Below are positions 8,402 through 17,404 of a DNA stretch of 64,000 nt, piece by piece. The DNA lies in assembly GCA_947507875.1 (NCBI GenBank), contig CANNQP010000017.1, positions 1 to 64,000 on the forward strand, read 5' to 3'. The notes beneath the pieces were generated by a model that saw only the letters and a list, made by a program, of their open reading frames with translations, had not been told where the DNA came from and did no database searches. This DNA comes from Verrucomicrobiaceae bacterium. Lineage in GTDB: Bacteria > Verrucomicrobiota > Verrucomicrobiia > Verrucomicrobiales > Verrucomicrobiaceae. A program made the translations under genes and the position numbers. Within the stretch, counting starts at the first letter, position 1. Each line of letters begins with the position of its first letter.

Positions 8402-9367
8402 ATGAAGACCCTACTCCTTTCCCTAACGGGCATCACCATTGGATGCCTGATCACACTGGCCTGGTTTCTCGGCACGCCACCCGCCGAGGACCATCGGGTC
8501 GCTCAGCTGGAGGCCGAGTTAAAAACCGCGAAGGAGACGATCTCCCAGCTCAAAAAACAGCTAGAGGTCAAACCTGTAACCCCTGTGACAACCGCCATGA
8601 CATCGCCCGCCGTCAGCGCAAGCACCTCGGTGGAACCAACACCTGCTGTCACACCTGCAGCCTCAGCGGGACCCGCAGCATTGCGGCAAGTACTCAAGGA
8701 CCCGACCATGCGCGAACTGCTCACCAAACAACAAGCCATGCAGGTCGAAACAAGCTACGCCGGTCTGATCGAATACCTGAATCTGAACAACGAAGAAAAA
8801 GCTCACTTCAAGAACCTGCTTACCCAACGGGCGAAGATGGAAGCTGATCTCGCCCTTCGTCTCTTGGATGGAAAGGTCAGTTCTGCTGAGCGTCAAAGCA
8901 TCATCGCAGAACTGGAAAAAGGACGCAAAGCCTACGATGAAACGATTCGTCAGTTCCTCAACAACGACAGCGACTGGAAGGCCTTTCAAAGCTGGGAGAA
9001 CACTAAACCAGAGCGCACACATTACGAGACGGTCGGACGTACGTTATTCAACTCGACAGGAGAACCCCTGAATCAACAGCAAGAGCAGCAGCTCATTCAG
9101 GTGATGGCGCAATCCCGACAATCCCCGACGCCCCAGCAGCTGGAGTTGATGCGCAGGATCCAGAACCCCTCCGAATTGAATGAGACGAACATCAAAACCA
9201 TGCTCGACGTCCAAAGAGCAGCCAACGAGCAGACTCTTCAAAAGGCAGCGAGCTTCTTGCGTGAGAACCAACTCAAAGCCCTAAAAAACTACCAAGAGAG
9301 AATCCTCATGGATACCGAATCTGGCTACCGCATGGGCAATATGCTGATGCAAAACAACGGTCAGTGA
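8402..9367 (+). CDS. Membrane-anchored helical protein, Spy-like repeats possible
   Basis: Not recognised as a named family. Residues 1-25 form a hydrophobic anchor or uncleaved signal (LLLSLTGITIGCLITLAWFLG). A coiled coil rich in Glu/Lys/Gln spans about 35-60, and a Thr/Pro/Ala-rich linker covers about 60-95. The rest is nearly all alpha-helical. Segments such as LNLNNEEKAHFKNLL and NQLKALKNYQERIL resemble the helix-turn motifs of periplasmic Spy/CpxP-like chaperones. It probably lies in the periplasm attached to the inner membrane. It converges on the S41 protease gene, separated by 48 bases. Confidence 0.65.
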   Translation: MKTLLLSLTGITIGCLITLAWFLGTPPAEDHRVAQLEAELKTAKETISQLKKQLEVKPVTPVTTAMTSPAVSASTSVEPTPAVTPAASAGPAALRQVLKDPTMRELLTKQQAMQVETSYAGLIEYLNLNNEEKAHFKNLLTQRAKMEADLALRLLDGKVSSAERQSIIAELEKGRKAYDETIRQFLNNDSDWKAFQSWENTKPERTHYETVGRTLFNSTGEPLNQQQEQQLIQVMAQSRQSPTPQQLELMRRIQNPSELNETNIKTMLDVQRAANEQTLQKAASFLRENQLKALKNYQERILMDTESGYRMGNMLMQNNGQ

Positions 9368-9415
9368 AGAGTGAGCGCAGGTGACGTTCAAGACATCTTA
9401 GCATCAACGGACAGT

Positions 9416-10867
9416 CTATTGTTTCGCTTTTGGTGGCATGGCCTGAGGTGCGGCCTCGGGCGCATGAGAAGCTTGAGAAGCTGGTTCTTGTGAAGTCGTG
9501 GATTTGGATGTTGCCTGAAAAGACTCAAAAAGCAGCGCACCTTTTAGCGCATCGACTGCACGCTCCAGCTGCTTATCGCCCAGCGTTGCAAGCTCAAGGG
9601 CTGCTGCTTCACCCGTCCCATGCTGAGCTCGCCATCGGCTGATGCGCTGTTCGTCTTCGATTTCCAACGAGGAAACAATGTCCGGCACGACCCCCTGCTC
9701 ATGGATCGTGCGGTGGCTCGGGGTGTAATATTTAGCGATGGTGAGCCTCATGGCTGCGCCATTTTGCATCGGCATGATGCTTTGCACACTGCCCTTCCCA
9801 AAGCTGGTCGTGCCCACAACAATCGCGCGTCTTAGATCTTGCAAGGCACCCGCCGTGATCTCGGCAGCACTCGCACTGGCATGATTGATGAGGACCGCCA
9901 TCGGGTAGCGCCGATGCCGCTTACCTTCCCGAGGCGGCGTTCGATAGGGCGGCGGATTTTGGGCAGCCTGGCGCCCTTCCGTGGTCACCACCATGGTCCC
10001 TTCCGGCAAAAATTCACCACAAACCGCCACGGCACTGTCCAGTAACCCGCCAGGGTTGTTCCGCACATCCAGCACAAGAGCCTGCATCCCTTGTTTTTCC
10101 AACTGATCTAGTTCTTGACTCAAATCCCGTGGAGTCGCCTGCGTGAACTGAGATATGCGCACATAGCCTATTTTGAAGTTACCTGCCAGTTTGGGGGTAA
10201 AAAGCAGCGCATCATGCACCGAGGTCTCGGTGAGTGTCTCACGCACTAGCTTGAACTCAAGAAACTGGCGAGTCGAAGGCCGACGCACCGTCAACTTCAG
10301 CGTCTCTCCCGCTCGACCAGACAGCAACTGGATCACCTCCGCCACACCCACACTTTCCGTCAACACCTCATTGATCCTCACCATTTGATCCCCCGGCAGT
10401 ATCCCTGCCCTGGCCGCTGGTCCATCTTCACGGGCACTCACGATGGTCAACACCCCCTCACGCAGCACCACCCCGATGCCCACTCCCTCGGACTCATCGG
10501 CCTGCTCGCGCTGCATGTCCTCAAATAAGATCTTCCCCATGTATTCGCAGTGTGGATCAAGCTTCCTGAGCATCCCTTCAAGAGCTCCCTCCACTAGCTT
10601 TTCGTAACTAATCTGGGACTCATCGACATAACTCTGCCGGATGGTTTCCATCACTCGGGTGAATAGCTCCATCTGCCGATAAGCATCCTGAGGCAAAGCT
10701 GCTGCAGCTGGGCTAGCCAGCGTGGTATTGGCCACACTTGAACCAGGTTGGGTCGGCTTCAAAGCTGGTGCCGTGGAGTTTCCTTGAGGTGCGGCAGGTA
10801 TAGGCTTTTCCGCACTGCTGGCCGAAGCCGCAGCCATGATCATCCAAGAAACCAGAGTCCGGTGCAT
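9416..10867 (-). CDS. C-terminal processing protease, S41 family (Ctp)
   Basis: A periplasmic serine protease of the CtpA/Prc family. An N-terminal signal sequence is followed by an Ala/Pro-rich linker to about residue 60, a helical region, a PDZ domain (GVGIGVVLREGVLTI to LKLTVRRPS) and the S41 catalytic core. The core strand is VLDVRNNPGGLLDSAV. The catalytic Ser is in HASASAAEI, the Lys lies 25 residues later in FGKG and the Gln 29 residues later in SVQ, the same spacing as in CtpB. Length 483 is ordinary. Such proteases trim or degrade envelope proteins; the substrate is not evident from the neighbours. Confidence 0.93.
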   Translation of the reverse strand: MHRTLVSWMIMAAASASSAEKPIPAAPQGNSTAPALKPTQPGSSVANTTLASPAAAALPQDAYRQMELFTRVMETIRQSYVDESQISYEKLVEGALEGMLRKLDPHCEYMGKILFEDMQREQADESEGVGIGVVLREGVLTIVSAREDGPAARAGILPGDQMVRINEVLTESVGVAEVIQLLSGRAGETLKLTVRRPSTRQFLEFKLVRETLTETSVHDALLFTPKLAGNFKIGYVRISQFTQATPRDLSQELDQLEKQGMQALVLDVRNNPGGLLDSAVAVCGEFLPEGTMVVTTEGRQAAQNPPPYRTPPREGKRHRRYPMAVLINHASASAAEITAGALQDLRRAIVVGTTSFGKGSVQSIMPMQNGAAMRLTIAKYYTPSHRTIHEQGVVPDIVSSLEIEDEQRISRWRAQHGTGEAAALELATLGDKQLERAVDALKGALLFESFQATSKSTTSQEPASQASHAPEAAPQAMPPKAKQ

Positions 10868-11266
10868 TCAGCGATTTTGCATCAAATGAAGCACTTGCAC
10901 AGATGAAATTGAAGCAGAAGCCCATCAGGGCATTGACACCAAACACCAATCCACCCCCCAGAGTGGCTGATGGCGATAGCTTCGAGCACAACCGTTGCAT
11001 TGACTCATTCGCCCTTTACTTTGGATAGCAATCCTTTTGATGACAACAGCTAGAATAACCAAAGGTTGCGCTTATTGACTTCATCTTGAGCAGAACGGCC
11101 CCACAGACTGTCACGAAGTGCCCGGTGCCCTTGATTTCATGAAGGCGTCCCTACCATGAAATCGACGCCATGCCTCATTCATGGAACTCTCCGACGCCAA
11201 GCTGAAGAAAAAACAATTCGCGGTTGCAAGCGCGTCAGCCTGGGGCAGAGTGAGCTCCCAATAAAT
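10868..11266. other. Intergenic stretch, no gene seen
   Basis: About 400 bases between the S41 gene and the initiator tRNA hold no credible ORF. One perfect 9-bp inverted repeat is present: GATTTCATG at 11133 and CATGAAATC at 11155, separated by 13 bases. It could be an operator or hairpin; no promoter box is clear. Confidence 0.5.
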
Positions 11267-11343
<77 letters not shown>

Positions 11344-11349
11344 ATTTCA

Positions 11350-11384
11350 AGCCCTTGTAAATCTTTGATTTACAAGGGCTTTTT
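11350..11384 (+). terminator. Intrinsic terminator after tRNA-fMet
   Basis: AGCCCTTGTAAATC and GATTTACAAGGGCT form a perfect 14-bp stem with a 3-nt loop, followed by TTTTG, seven bases after the tRNA CCA end. Confidence 0.9.
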
Positions 11385-11489
11385 GTTAATCTGAAACTTA
11401 GTGCCCCAAAGCAGGCCGGTCTCCCATAGCGATCCAAAGCTTGGGGTGGTCTTGACACTTCTGCTTGAACTAGGCAGGCTCGCACATCC

Positions 11490-12044
11490 ATGAAACTCAT
11501 CTTTCTAGCGTCGCTACTCGCTGTACTTTCTTGCCAGATAGGACACGCACAAAACAATAACAATGGCGGCGGAACGACGGGGCCGACACAGACCAAGGCT
11601 GTCCCAGAAGAGTTTTATCAAAATGGGGTCTGGACAGGCTCCCTTCGTGGCGGGCGTTACATGGTAAAATGCTCACAAATCATCGCCCTATCCAAGCATG
11701 AATACGTGGCCGATGGGGCAGCCCGTGTCGTTGAAGTGAATCTGACGCTAAGCTCCAATACATCCGTGCGCTTTTACTTCCTCGAGCCCGTACGACTGGA
11801 AGGCGGTGGAACCATCGCGGCTGGGCAGCAGGCGATCGACAAGGCACGACAGATGGTGCAAGAGGCGGCTAGCCGGATCTCCCCAACGTTGACTGAGCCC
11901 AAGGTGGTCAAAACTTACCCCAGCTCGACCCATGCACATACGGTTGAATTCGTGCTCCGTCAGGAAAGTCGCCTGAACTCTCTCTTCGATAGCCTTGAAG
12001 GAGCTTTTCGTGATCCTGGAAACAAACACTTCTGGCGCGAATGA
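11490..12044 (+). CDS. Secreted hypothetical protein
   Basis: A 184-residue protein with a clear signal peptide (KLIFLASLLAVLSCQIGHAQ), cleaved probably after HAQ. A short Asn/Gly/Thr linker follows, then a mixed alpha/beta domain with no motif I recognise. It contains YMVKCSQIIALSKHEYV, a beta-strand pair and a Gln-rich helix. A Cys in the signal region does not sit in a good lipobox. It lies upstream of rnhA with 61 bases between them. Function unknown; a periplasmic location is likely. Confidence 0.7.
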   Translation: MKLIFLASLLAVLSCQIGHAQNNNNGGGTTGPTQTKAVPEEFYQNGVWTGSLRGGRYMVKCSQIIALSKHEYVADGAARVVEVNLTLSSNTSVRFYFLEPVRLEGGGTIAAGQQAIDKARQMVQEAASRISPTLTEPKVVKTYPSSTHAHTVEFVLRQESRLNSLFDSLEGAFRDPGNKHFWRE

Positions 12045-12105
12045 TGGACTTGTACCTCGCCACGGCATCTGAGCTTTGGACTTCAAGCCTTCTCTTCCTC
12101 CCTAC

Positions 12106-12603
12106 ATGACGCAGGTGACCATTTACACGGATGGCGCGTGCTCTGGAAACCCAGGTCCAGGAGGCTATGGAGCACTGCTTCAGAGTGGTCGGCACTGCAA
12201 AGAGTTGTCCGCGGGTTATCGACGCACCACGAACAATCGCATGGAATTGATGGCCGTCATCGCTGCTCTGCGTGTGCTAAATCGGACATGCCAGATCGTG
12301 CTTTATTCTGACTCCAGGTATGTCGTCGATGCGATCGAGAAAGGCTGGGCACACAATTGGCGCTCACGTGGCTGGATCAAGGCAGACAAGCAGCGCGCGC
12401 AGAATTCAGACCTTTGGGCTGAGGCGCTTGAGCTTCTAGCTCGACATCAGGTGCGACTGGTGTGGGTCAAAGGCCATGCCGACAACGAAGGCAACAATCG
12501 TTGCGATCAATTGGCTGTTGCTGCGGCTCAAGGATCTTCTCTTCTCGTGGATGCTGGCTTCGAAGCGGTGAAATCACATCTTCCCTCCCTGCTCGGTCTC
12601 TGA
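12106..12603 (+). CDS. rnhA: Ribonuclease HI
   Basis: RNase HI cuts the RNA strand of RNA-DNA hybrids. All four acidic catalytic positions are visible: Asp in YTDGACSGNPGPGG, Glu in TNNRMELMA, Asp in LYSDSRYVVD and Asp in GNNRCDQLA, with the His loop VKGHADNEGNN. The product is 165 residues from the ATG at 12106, close to the 155 residues of E. coli RNase HI. The ORF track begins at an upstream TTG, but the ATG gives the standard N-terminus MTQVTIYTDG. It converges on the PP2C gene. Confidence 0.95.
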   Translation: MTQVTIYTDGACSGNPGPGGYGALLQSGRHCKELSAGYRRTTNNRMELMAVIAALRVLNRTCQIVLYSDSRYVVDAIEKGWAHNWRSRGWIKADKQRAQNSDLWAEALELLARHQVRLVWVKGHADNEGNNRCDQLAVAAAQGSSLLVDAGFEAVKSHLPSLLGL

Positions 12604-12621
12604 ATGGAGGTTGATGCGGGT

Positions 12622-13422
12622 TTAAGCTATCTTTACGACGCCGACGGTAACATTATCCTGACGTTCGTTATTCACTCGACGAATGGCAAAGAGAATCGCT
12701 TCCGCAATGTTATCCGCCGTGGTCTGGCAACCAAAACTAAGCAGTTCTTCGAGAGCCTTGTGCTCTAAGGTAAAAATGCCATCGCTCGCAGCGATGATGA
12801 TGTCTCCGGGTTGTAGCTCGGTCGGGTGCTCGGGCAAATCCACGAGAGCAAGAGGATAGCCTAGCACTGCACTTTGAAGCGTGTGGCGCTCGGGATGACG
12901 AGCTGCCTCTTCTGGCGTCATGAGGCCTTGGCGCACGCGATTTTCTAAAATGGGGGTCAGGGAATGATCTGCATTGAGACGCATGAGCTGGCCGTTGCGA
13001 TGCAGAAAGAGCGGCGAATCCCCCACGCTGATCCATTCCATCCGTCGATGCGAGATGCGCACCGATAGCATCGTGGTACCCATCGGTGGAGCGACACTGG
13101 GCATGCGGGCTGTAATGAGGCCGATGGTTTCATTCGCTGCATCAAGAGCACTTCGCAGGCGAAAAGCCGGACTGCCCTGCTGTTCATGAAAAGCACGCAC
13201 GAAGGCATTCACGGCGATGTAACTCGCCACATTACCTCCGGCATGAGCCCCAAGCCCATCCCCAACCACCAAAAGCAACCGCTGAAGCGAGGGCTCTCCT
13301 GGTTCGGCAGCATCAGCGTAAGCGTAGTAGTCCTCTTGATTTTCCCTTTTGCCCCGATACTGCCTAGCAGAGAAATCTTGCTCCTGCACAAAAGGCGGAG
13401 AGTAGATGGCAGCATCAGGCAT
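12622..13422 (-). CDS. PP2C-type protein phosphatase
   Basis: A 266-residue soluble Ser/Thr phosphatase of the PPM/PP2C family. The ordered motifs are present: GKRENQEDYY with the first metal-ligand region, VVGDGLGAHAGG, MGTTMLSV, VGDSPLFL, LNADHSLTP, AASDGIFTL and the terminal QDNVTVGVV. Such enzymes usually reverse Hanks-type Ser/Thr kinases; no kinase lies in the window, though an FHA phosphothreonine-binding protein occurs at 31 kb. No membrane segment or signal is seen, so it is cytoplasmic. Confidence 0.92.
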   Translation of the reverse strand: MPDAAIYSPPFVQEQDFSARQYRGKRENQEDYYAYADAAEPGEPSLQRLLLVVGDGLGAHAGGNVASYIAVNAFVRAFHEQQGSPAFRLRSALDAANETIGLITARMPSVAPPMGTTMLSVRISHRRMEWISVGDSPLFLHRNGQLMRLNADHSLTPILENRVRQGLMTPEEAARHPERHTLQSAVLGYPLALVDLPEHPTELQPGDIIIAASDGIFTLEHKALEELLSFGCQTTADNIAEAILFAIRRVNNERQDNVTVGVVKIA

Positions 13423-13445
13423 GGCAGCGAAATCCTAGCATGAGG

Positions 13446-14546
13446 TCATTCGTAGGAAAATCGAAAGATGGTGGTGTGTAGATAAGTCTCACCGGGACGC
13501 AAAGTAGCGCTGGGGAACTGCGGTTTATTGGGGCTATCGGGAAACTTTTGGGTCTCTAGACAAAAGCCATGCCGCTTGGCATACACATGGCCCGATTTAC
13601 CTACCGTACCTTTCAGGTGATTGCCTGTGTAAAGCTGAACGCCAGGATCCGTCGTGTGCACTTCCATGATGCGGCCACTTTTCGGCTCGCGGACACGGGC
13701 GGCGAGTTTCATGCCCGAACCATTCAACACATAGTTGTGATCGTAACCGAGACCTTGCTGCAAAGGCTTAAAGGGAGCTTCGATGCGATCTCCGATCAGA
13801 TGTGGTTGGGTGAAATCCAATGCCGTTCCCACAAGATTTTCCAGTTCCCCCGTGGGAATGAGGTCGTTATCCGTCGCTGTGAAACGATCTGCAGGAATCA
13901 TGACCTCATGCCCCAACACATCACCACTGCCCTCACCCGCTAGATTAAAGTAACTGTGATTCGTCAAGTTCACCACCGTCGGTTTATCTGTGGTGGCTCG
14001 GTAATCGATGCGCAAGGCACCTTCCTCCGTAAGGGTGTAAGTGACGGTGCAATCAAGCTTCCCTGGAAAGCCCTCTTCACCATCCTCACTGGTATAGCTC
14101 AGCTCCAGAGCCTGTGCCGTTTGATCAATCCGAGGCTTCCAGACTTTTTGATCAAAGGCAACTCGACCTCCGTGGATATGGTTTTTCCCAGAATTAGCAG
14201 TCACCTGATACTCTGCCCCATCCAGCATGAATGCAGCACCGCCGATGCGATTGGCATAGCGTCCGGTGATACAGCCAAAATGAGGATGCTTGCCCAAGTA
14301 AGGCTCCAGAGAATCAAAACCGAGCACGATATCCGAGAGCTTTCCTGCCCGATCCGGCACCTTCAGCGAGACGATGATGCCACCCCAGTCCGTGATGCGT
14401 GCCTCCATGCCGCGACGGTTGCGCAGCGTATGAAGCATGACGGGCTCACCCATCGGAGATTTTCCCCAGGGCTCGGAGGTAATGGTGGCATGGCTGGAAA
14501 GGAGGGACATGGCAAAAAGGCAAAAGGCGATGACGCAGGGTTTCAT
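13446..14546 (-). CDS. galM: Aldose 1-epimerase (galactose mutarotase), secreted
   Basis: The 366-residue product interconverts alpha and beta anomers of aldoses. The family residues are visible: NRIGGAAFMLDGAEY, the His of NLTNHSYFNL, DPGVQLYTGNHL and the catalytic Glu in CLETQKFPDSPN. I start at the ATG at 14546 because it opens a signal peptide (MKPCVIAFCLFAMSLLSSHA); the track start at 14642 would put 32 residues before it. Export distinguishes it from the cytoplasmic E. coli GalM. It probably acts on sugars released by secreted hydrolases. The next gene upstream on the same strand is the Gfo/Idh oxidoreductase. Confidence 0.92.
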   Translation of the reverse strand: MKPCVIAFCLFAMSLLSSHATITSEPWGKSPMGEPVMLHTLRNRRGMEARITDWGGIIVSLKVPDRAGKLSDIVLGFDSLEPYLGKHPHFGCITGRYANRIGGAAFMLDGAEYQVTANSGKNHIHGGRVAFDQKVWKPRIDQTAQALELSYTSEDGEEGFPGKLDCTVTYTLTEEGALRIDYRATTDKPTVVNLTNHSYFNLAGEGSGDVLGHEVMIPADRFTATDNDLIPTGELENLVGTALDFTQPHLIGDRIEAPFKPLQQGLGYDHNYVLNGSGMKLAARVREPKSGRIMEVHTTDPGVQLYTGNHLKGTVGKSGHVYAKRHGFCLETQKFPDSPNKPQFPSATLRPGETYLHTTIFRFSYE

Positions 14547-14655
14547 GAAAAGGCGGTGTGACTGTCGTCCGTCTGGGCTAGTTCTCAGATCACCGCGCGG
14601 CAGACAAGACAAAAAATATGTCTCCATAGAATCGCCAGGCACTCATGCCGCAGAC

Positions 14656-15687
14656 TCACTTCTTGGGAGGCGCGGGCGGCAGCCAAGCTTCGGGAGCACC
14701 TGCTTTCTGCAGGACATCTCTCAAGATGATCGGGCGGCCTTGCTGACGTTTACTTTCCTGGGCAGCTTCCATGAAGGCATAGATTTCCAGCGTCTGACGT
14801 GCCGTGAGAGGAGGCTGGCGCGTTTGGAAGAATTTGATAATCTCACGCAGAAGCGGGGTGTAATCGCCTTGGCTGGCCTGCTCGGTGATCTTTTCTTGGC
14901 CGAAGCGGATCAACTTGTAGTCCGTCGAGCCCATGGGCAGCGTGTGCAGGGCATAAAGCGTACCGAGGCGACCACCTTCCCACAGTCCCGTCACCACGGA
15001 GACATCCGGCGCTGAGGTGCGCTCGACGGAAAGGCATCCCGAGCCCATGACGGTGAAGAGAGCCTCTGCGCTGTGAATCCCATAAAAAAAGAGATCGGGA
15101 TGATGAGGTAGCACGGGCGCAGGCCCATAAGACAATGCGGCACGCGCCGCTAGTTTCTCCGAGTTAGCCACCTCGACGACTCCAGGCCACCAGCGGGTCG
15201 CTGAGGCACTCAGAAGCGGGACCTTGGCAGCCTCAGCCAGCTTGTAGATCTCCACGGCGTCCTTCAGGCTTGCGGCGACAGGCTTGTCGAGGAACAAAGG
15301 CTTGCCGCAGACGATGACCTGCTTGGCCTGGTCCAAATGCGGGCGACCATCAACGCTAAGGATCATCACAGCATCTGTCGCGGCACAGACCTCGGCGATG
15401 CTGCCCAGCATCTTAACGCCAAACTTATCCCGCAACGTGGCAGTAAAGCCTTCGATGCGCGAGCTACTCTCTGGCAAATCAGGGCTGGCGCAGGGAAAGG
15501 CGGCCACGACACGCGCTCCTGGCACATGGTTGGGGTTGGCAGGATCATTCAAGCGCAGAGTAAACTGCTCGCTATGGGAAGTATCCAGCCCGATAAGGCC
15601 AATGCGAAGATTATCAGCCATGGCAGAGACGGTGGGCAAAAAGGCCAGCCAAAAGAAGTAGAAAAAATGAAATCTCTGAAAAAACAT
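14656..15687 (-). CDS. Gfo/Idh/MocA family oxidoreductase, exported
   Basis: The protein follows the NAD(P)-dependent Gfo/Idh/MocA pattern: an N-terminal Rossmann strand (RIGLIGLDTSHSEQF), LSVDGRPHLDQAKQVI and the conserved GKPLFLDKPVA, a DKP variant of the usual EKP. The classical GxGxxG is changed to GLIGLDTSH, so cofactor binding may differ. From the ATG at 15687 it begins with a hydrophobic signal (FFYFFWLAFLPTVSA); an alternative start at 15621 (MADNLRIG) would remove it. The aminopeptidase gene ends 29 bases upstream, suggesting one transcript with galM. Confidence 0.8.
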   Translation of the reverse strand: MFFQRFHFFYFFWLAFLPTVSAMADNLRIGLIGLDTSHSEQFTLRLNDPANPNHVPGARVVAAFPCASPDLPESSSRIEGFTATLRDKFGVKMLGSIAEVCAATDAVMILSVDGRPHLDQAKQVIVCGKPLFLDKPVAASLKDAVEIYKLAEAAKVPLLSASATRWWPGVVEVANSEKLAARAALSYGPAPVLPHHPDLFFYGIHSAEALFTVMGSGCLSVERTSAPDVSVVTGLWEGGRLGTLYALHTLPMGSTDYKLIRFGQEKITEQASQGDYTPLLREIIKFFQTRQPPLTARQTLEIYAFMEAAQESKRQQGRPIILRDVLQKAGAPEAWLPPAPPKK

Positions 15688-15716
15688 GGGCCACACAAAC
15701 AAGGTGGAATGAGGTT

Positions 15717-16814
15717 CTAATTCAGCGGCTCCAACTCGGGCAGCAAGAAGATACCGTCTTTGCGGATCAGTTTACCGTCGAACCAAATCTCACCACCGCC
15801 ATAGTCAGGGCGTTGGATATTGACCAAATCCCAGTGCACTTGACTCCGATTGCCATTGTCCGCGATGCCTTCGTAGGCCTGACCTGGCGTGAAGTGGAAG
15901 CTGCCTGCGATCTTTTCATCGAAGAGAATGTCGCGCATCGGCTCGCGAATCTCCCGATTGAAGCCAATCGCGAATTCGCCGATGTAACGAGCACCCTCAT
16001 CACTATCGAAGATTTTGTTAATCGCCGCCGTGTTATTCGAAGTGGCGTTGATGATCTTGCCTTTGGAAAACTCAAGCTTAACCTGATCGAAAGCTATTCC
16101 CTGGTAAATCGTCGGGGCATTGTAGCTAATCACTCCTTCGACGCTGTCTTTCACAGGAGCACTGAAGACCTCACCATCGGGAATGTTATGCCGCCCGCCA
16201 CAGACGATGGACTTCAAGCCTTTCAGGCTAAAGCGGAGGTCAGTTCCAGGGCCAAGGATGTGCACGTCCTTGGTGCGATCCATCAGCTTCTTCAGCTGAT
16301 TCATGGCAGGGATGAGCGCGGCGTAGTCGAGCAGGCAGACTTTGAAAAAGAAATCCTCAAAGCTCTGCGTGCTCATGCCTGCCTGCTGGGCCATCGCACT
16401 CGTGGGCCAGCGCAGCACGCACCAGCGTGTGTTGTTCACCCGCTCATTCATGAAGGGCCGCATCCTCGCCATCACCATCTTCATCTTCTCTGCTGGGACA
16501 TCACTGTTTTCCGTGATGTTATTGCTGCCGCGCACGGCGATGTAGCAATCCATTTTTTTCATCAGTTCCAGCTGATGCTCGGCGATGACATCATACTGAG
16601 CCCCCGTGGCGTGCAGCATCATTTCGCGAGTCACCGTGGTATCATGCAGATGAATGAGGGGATGCGCCTTGGCGTGGACGACAGCTCGAATCATAGCCTG
16701 GGCGACGGAGGCAGGGACATCAAAGCAATCGATCCACACATAGTCTCCTTTTTTGACCTGTGTGGAATAGCTGACGAGCGTGCGTGCAAGTTGGTCGATG
16801 CGGGGGTCGTGCAT
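15717..16814 (-). CDS. Aminopeptidase, M29 family
   Basis: The 365-residue product resembles the thermophilic-type metallo-aminopeptidases (AmpS/AmpT, M29). Supporting segments are LVSYSTQVKKGDYVWID at the N-terminus, GTDLRFSLKG, CGGRHNIPDGEVFSAP, which contains a family metal-ligand Glu, and GEFAIGFN near the C-terminus. These cytoplasmic enzymes remove N-terminal residues with broad specificity. No signal peptide is present. The start is the ATG at 16814. It may head an operon with the oxidoreductase and galM-like genes downstream. Confidence 0.9.
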   Translation of the reverse strand: MHDPRIDQLARTLVSYSTQVKKGDYVWIDCFDVPASVAQAMIRAVVHAKAHPLIHLHDTTVTREMMLHATGAQYDVIAEHQLELMKKMDCYIAVRGSNNITENSDVPAEKMKMVMARMRPFMNERVNNTRWCVLRWPTSAMAQQAGMSTQSFEDFFFKVCLLDYAALIPAMNQLKKLMDRTKDVHILGPGTDLRFSLKGLKSIVCGGRHNIPDGEVFSAPVKDSVEGVISYNAPTIYQGIAFDQVKLEFSKGKIINATSNNTAAINKIFDSDEGARYIGEFAIGFNREIREPMRDILFDEKIAGSFHFTPGQAYEGIADNGNRSQVHWDLVNIQRPDYGGGEIWFDGKLIRKDGIFLLPELEPLN

Positions 16815-17019
16815 GATCGGTTATAAACGTGGGCTGCTTCCAGGGTAAATCGGTTTTTCGCAAAGGAATCCGAAGGATTTGGGTGGGCAGAATCTTTGCG
16901 CTCGAGAGGTTTTCCACAAAGCCATCCCTGGCTTTTGAATAAAGAAGTTGAGGAAGATGAAAAAACCTTTTGCGCATCGTCGAAGTCCTGCCATCATCCG
17001 CGCCCCTTCGACATGGCAA

Positions 17020-17095
17020 GGCTTGGTAGCTCAGTCGGTAGAGCAGGGGATTGAAAATCCCCGTGTCGGCGGTTCGATTCCGTCCCAAGCCACCA
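17020..17095 (+). tRNA. tRNA-Phe, anticodon GAA
   Basis: 76 nt with encoded CCA. Acceptor GGCTTGG/CCAAGCC, D-arm GCTCAGTCGGTAGAGC, anticodon stem GGGGA/TCCCC with loop TTGAAAA, and T-arm CGGTTCGATTCCG. All arms pair well. Confidence 0.95.
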
Positions 17096-17167
17096 TTCGC
17101 AGGTTTTAAAGAGCCATTCCACCCGCTCCGGCTCGCCTGCTGGAGCAGCCCGTCCCCACAAAAGCCG

Positions 17168-17371
17168 ATGAAAGCTGAACTCGTCGAACAAGCCGCCCAG
17201 ATCGTCAAAGATCCCCCGATCCTGATCAACATGGTCTCCAAGCGCGTGAAGCAGCTGAATAGCGGCCGCTCACCCCTCGTGGAGCGTCGTCCAGGCCTAC
17301 GGGATGCTGACCTTGCCTTGCTGGAAATCATCCAGGGCAAGATCAAGCTCGAAGACCTGCAGGGAGACTAA
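17168..17371 (+). CDS. rpoZ: RNA polymerase omega subunit
   Basis: A 67-residue omega subunit, which helps assemble beta' into RNA polymerase. The core motif is visible as MVSKRVKQLNSGRSPLVE, followed by ADLALLEIIQGKI. I start at the ATG at 17168; the ORF track runs from a TTG inside tRNA-Phe, which cannot be the start. It is shorter than E. coli omega (91 residues) and ends soon after the conserved core. smpB starts 33 bases downstream, so the two are probably cotranscribed. Confidence 0.9.
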   Translation: MKAELVEQAAQIVKDPPILINMVSKRVKQLNSGRSPLVERRPGLRDADLALLEIIQGKIKLEDLQGD

Positions 17372-17404
17372 TGATCCGCTGGGCGGCCCACTGACCGCCG
17401 CCTT

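Noticed and set aside
10713-11000. 95-residue minus-strand ORF upstream of the S41 gene
   Set aside because: It overlaps the protease start in another frame and shows no signal or domain.
15813-16826. 337-residue plus-strand ORF
   Set aside because: Antisense to the M29 aminopeptidase gene.
16720-17346. 208-residue minus-strand ORF
   Set aside because: It spans tRNA-Phe and rpoZ in antisense; LGRNRTADTGIF is a known tRNA-derived false peptide.
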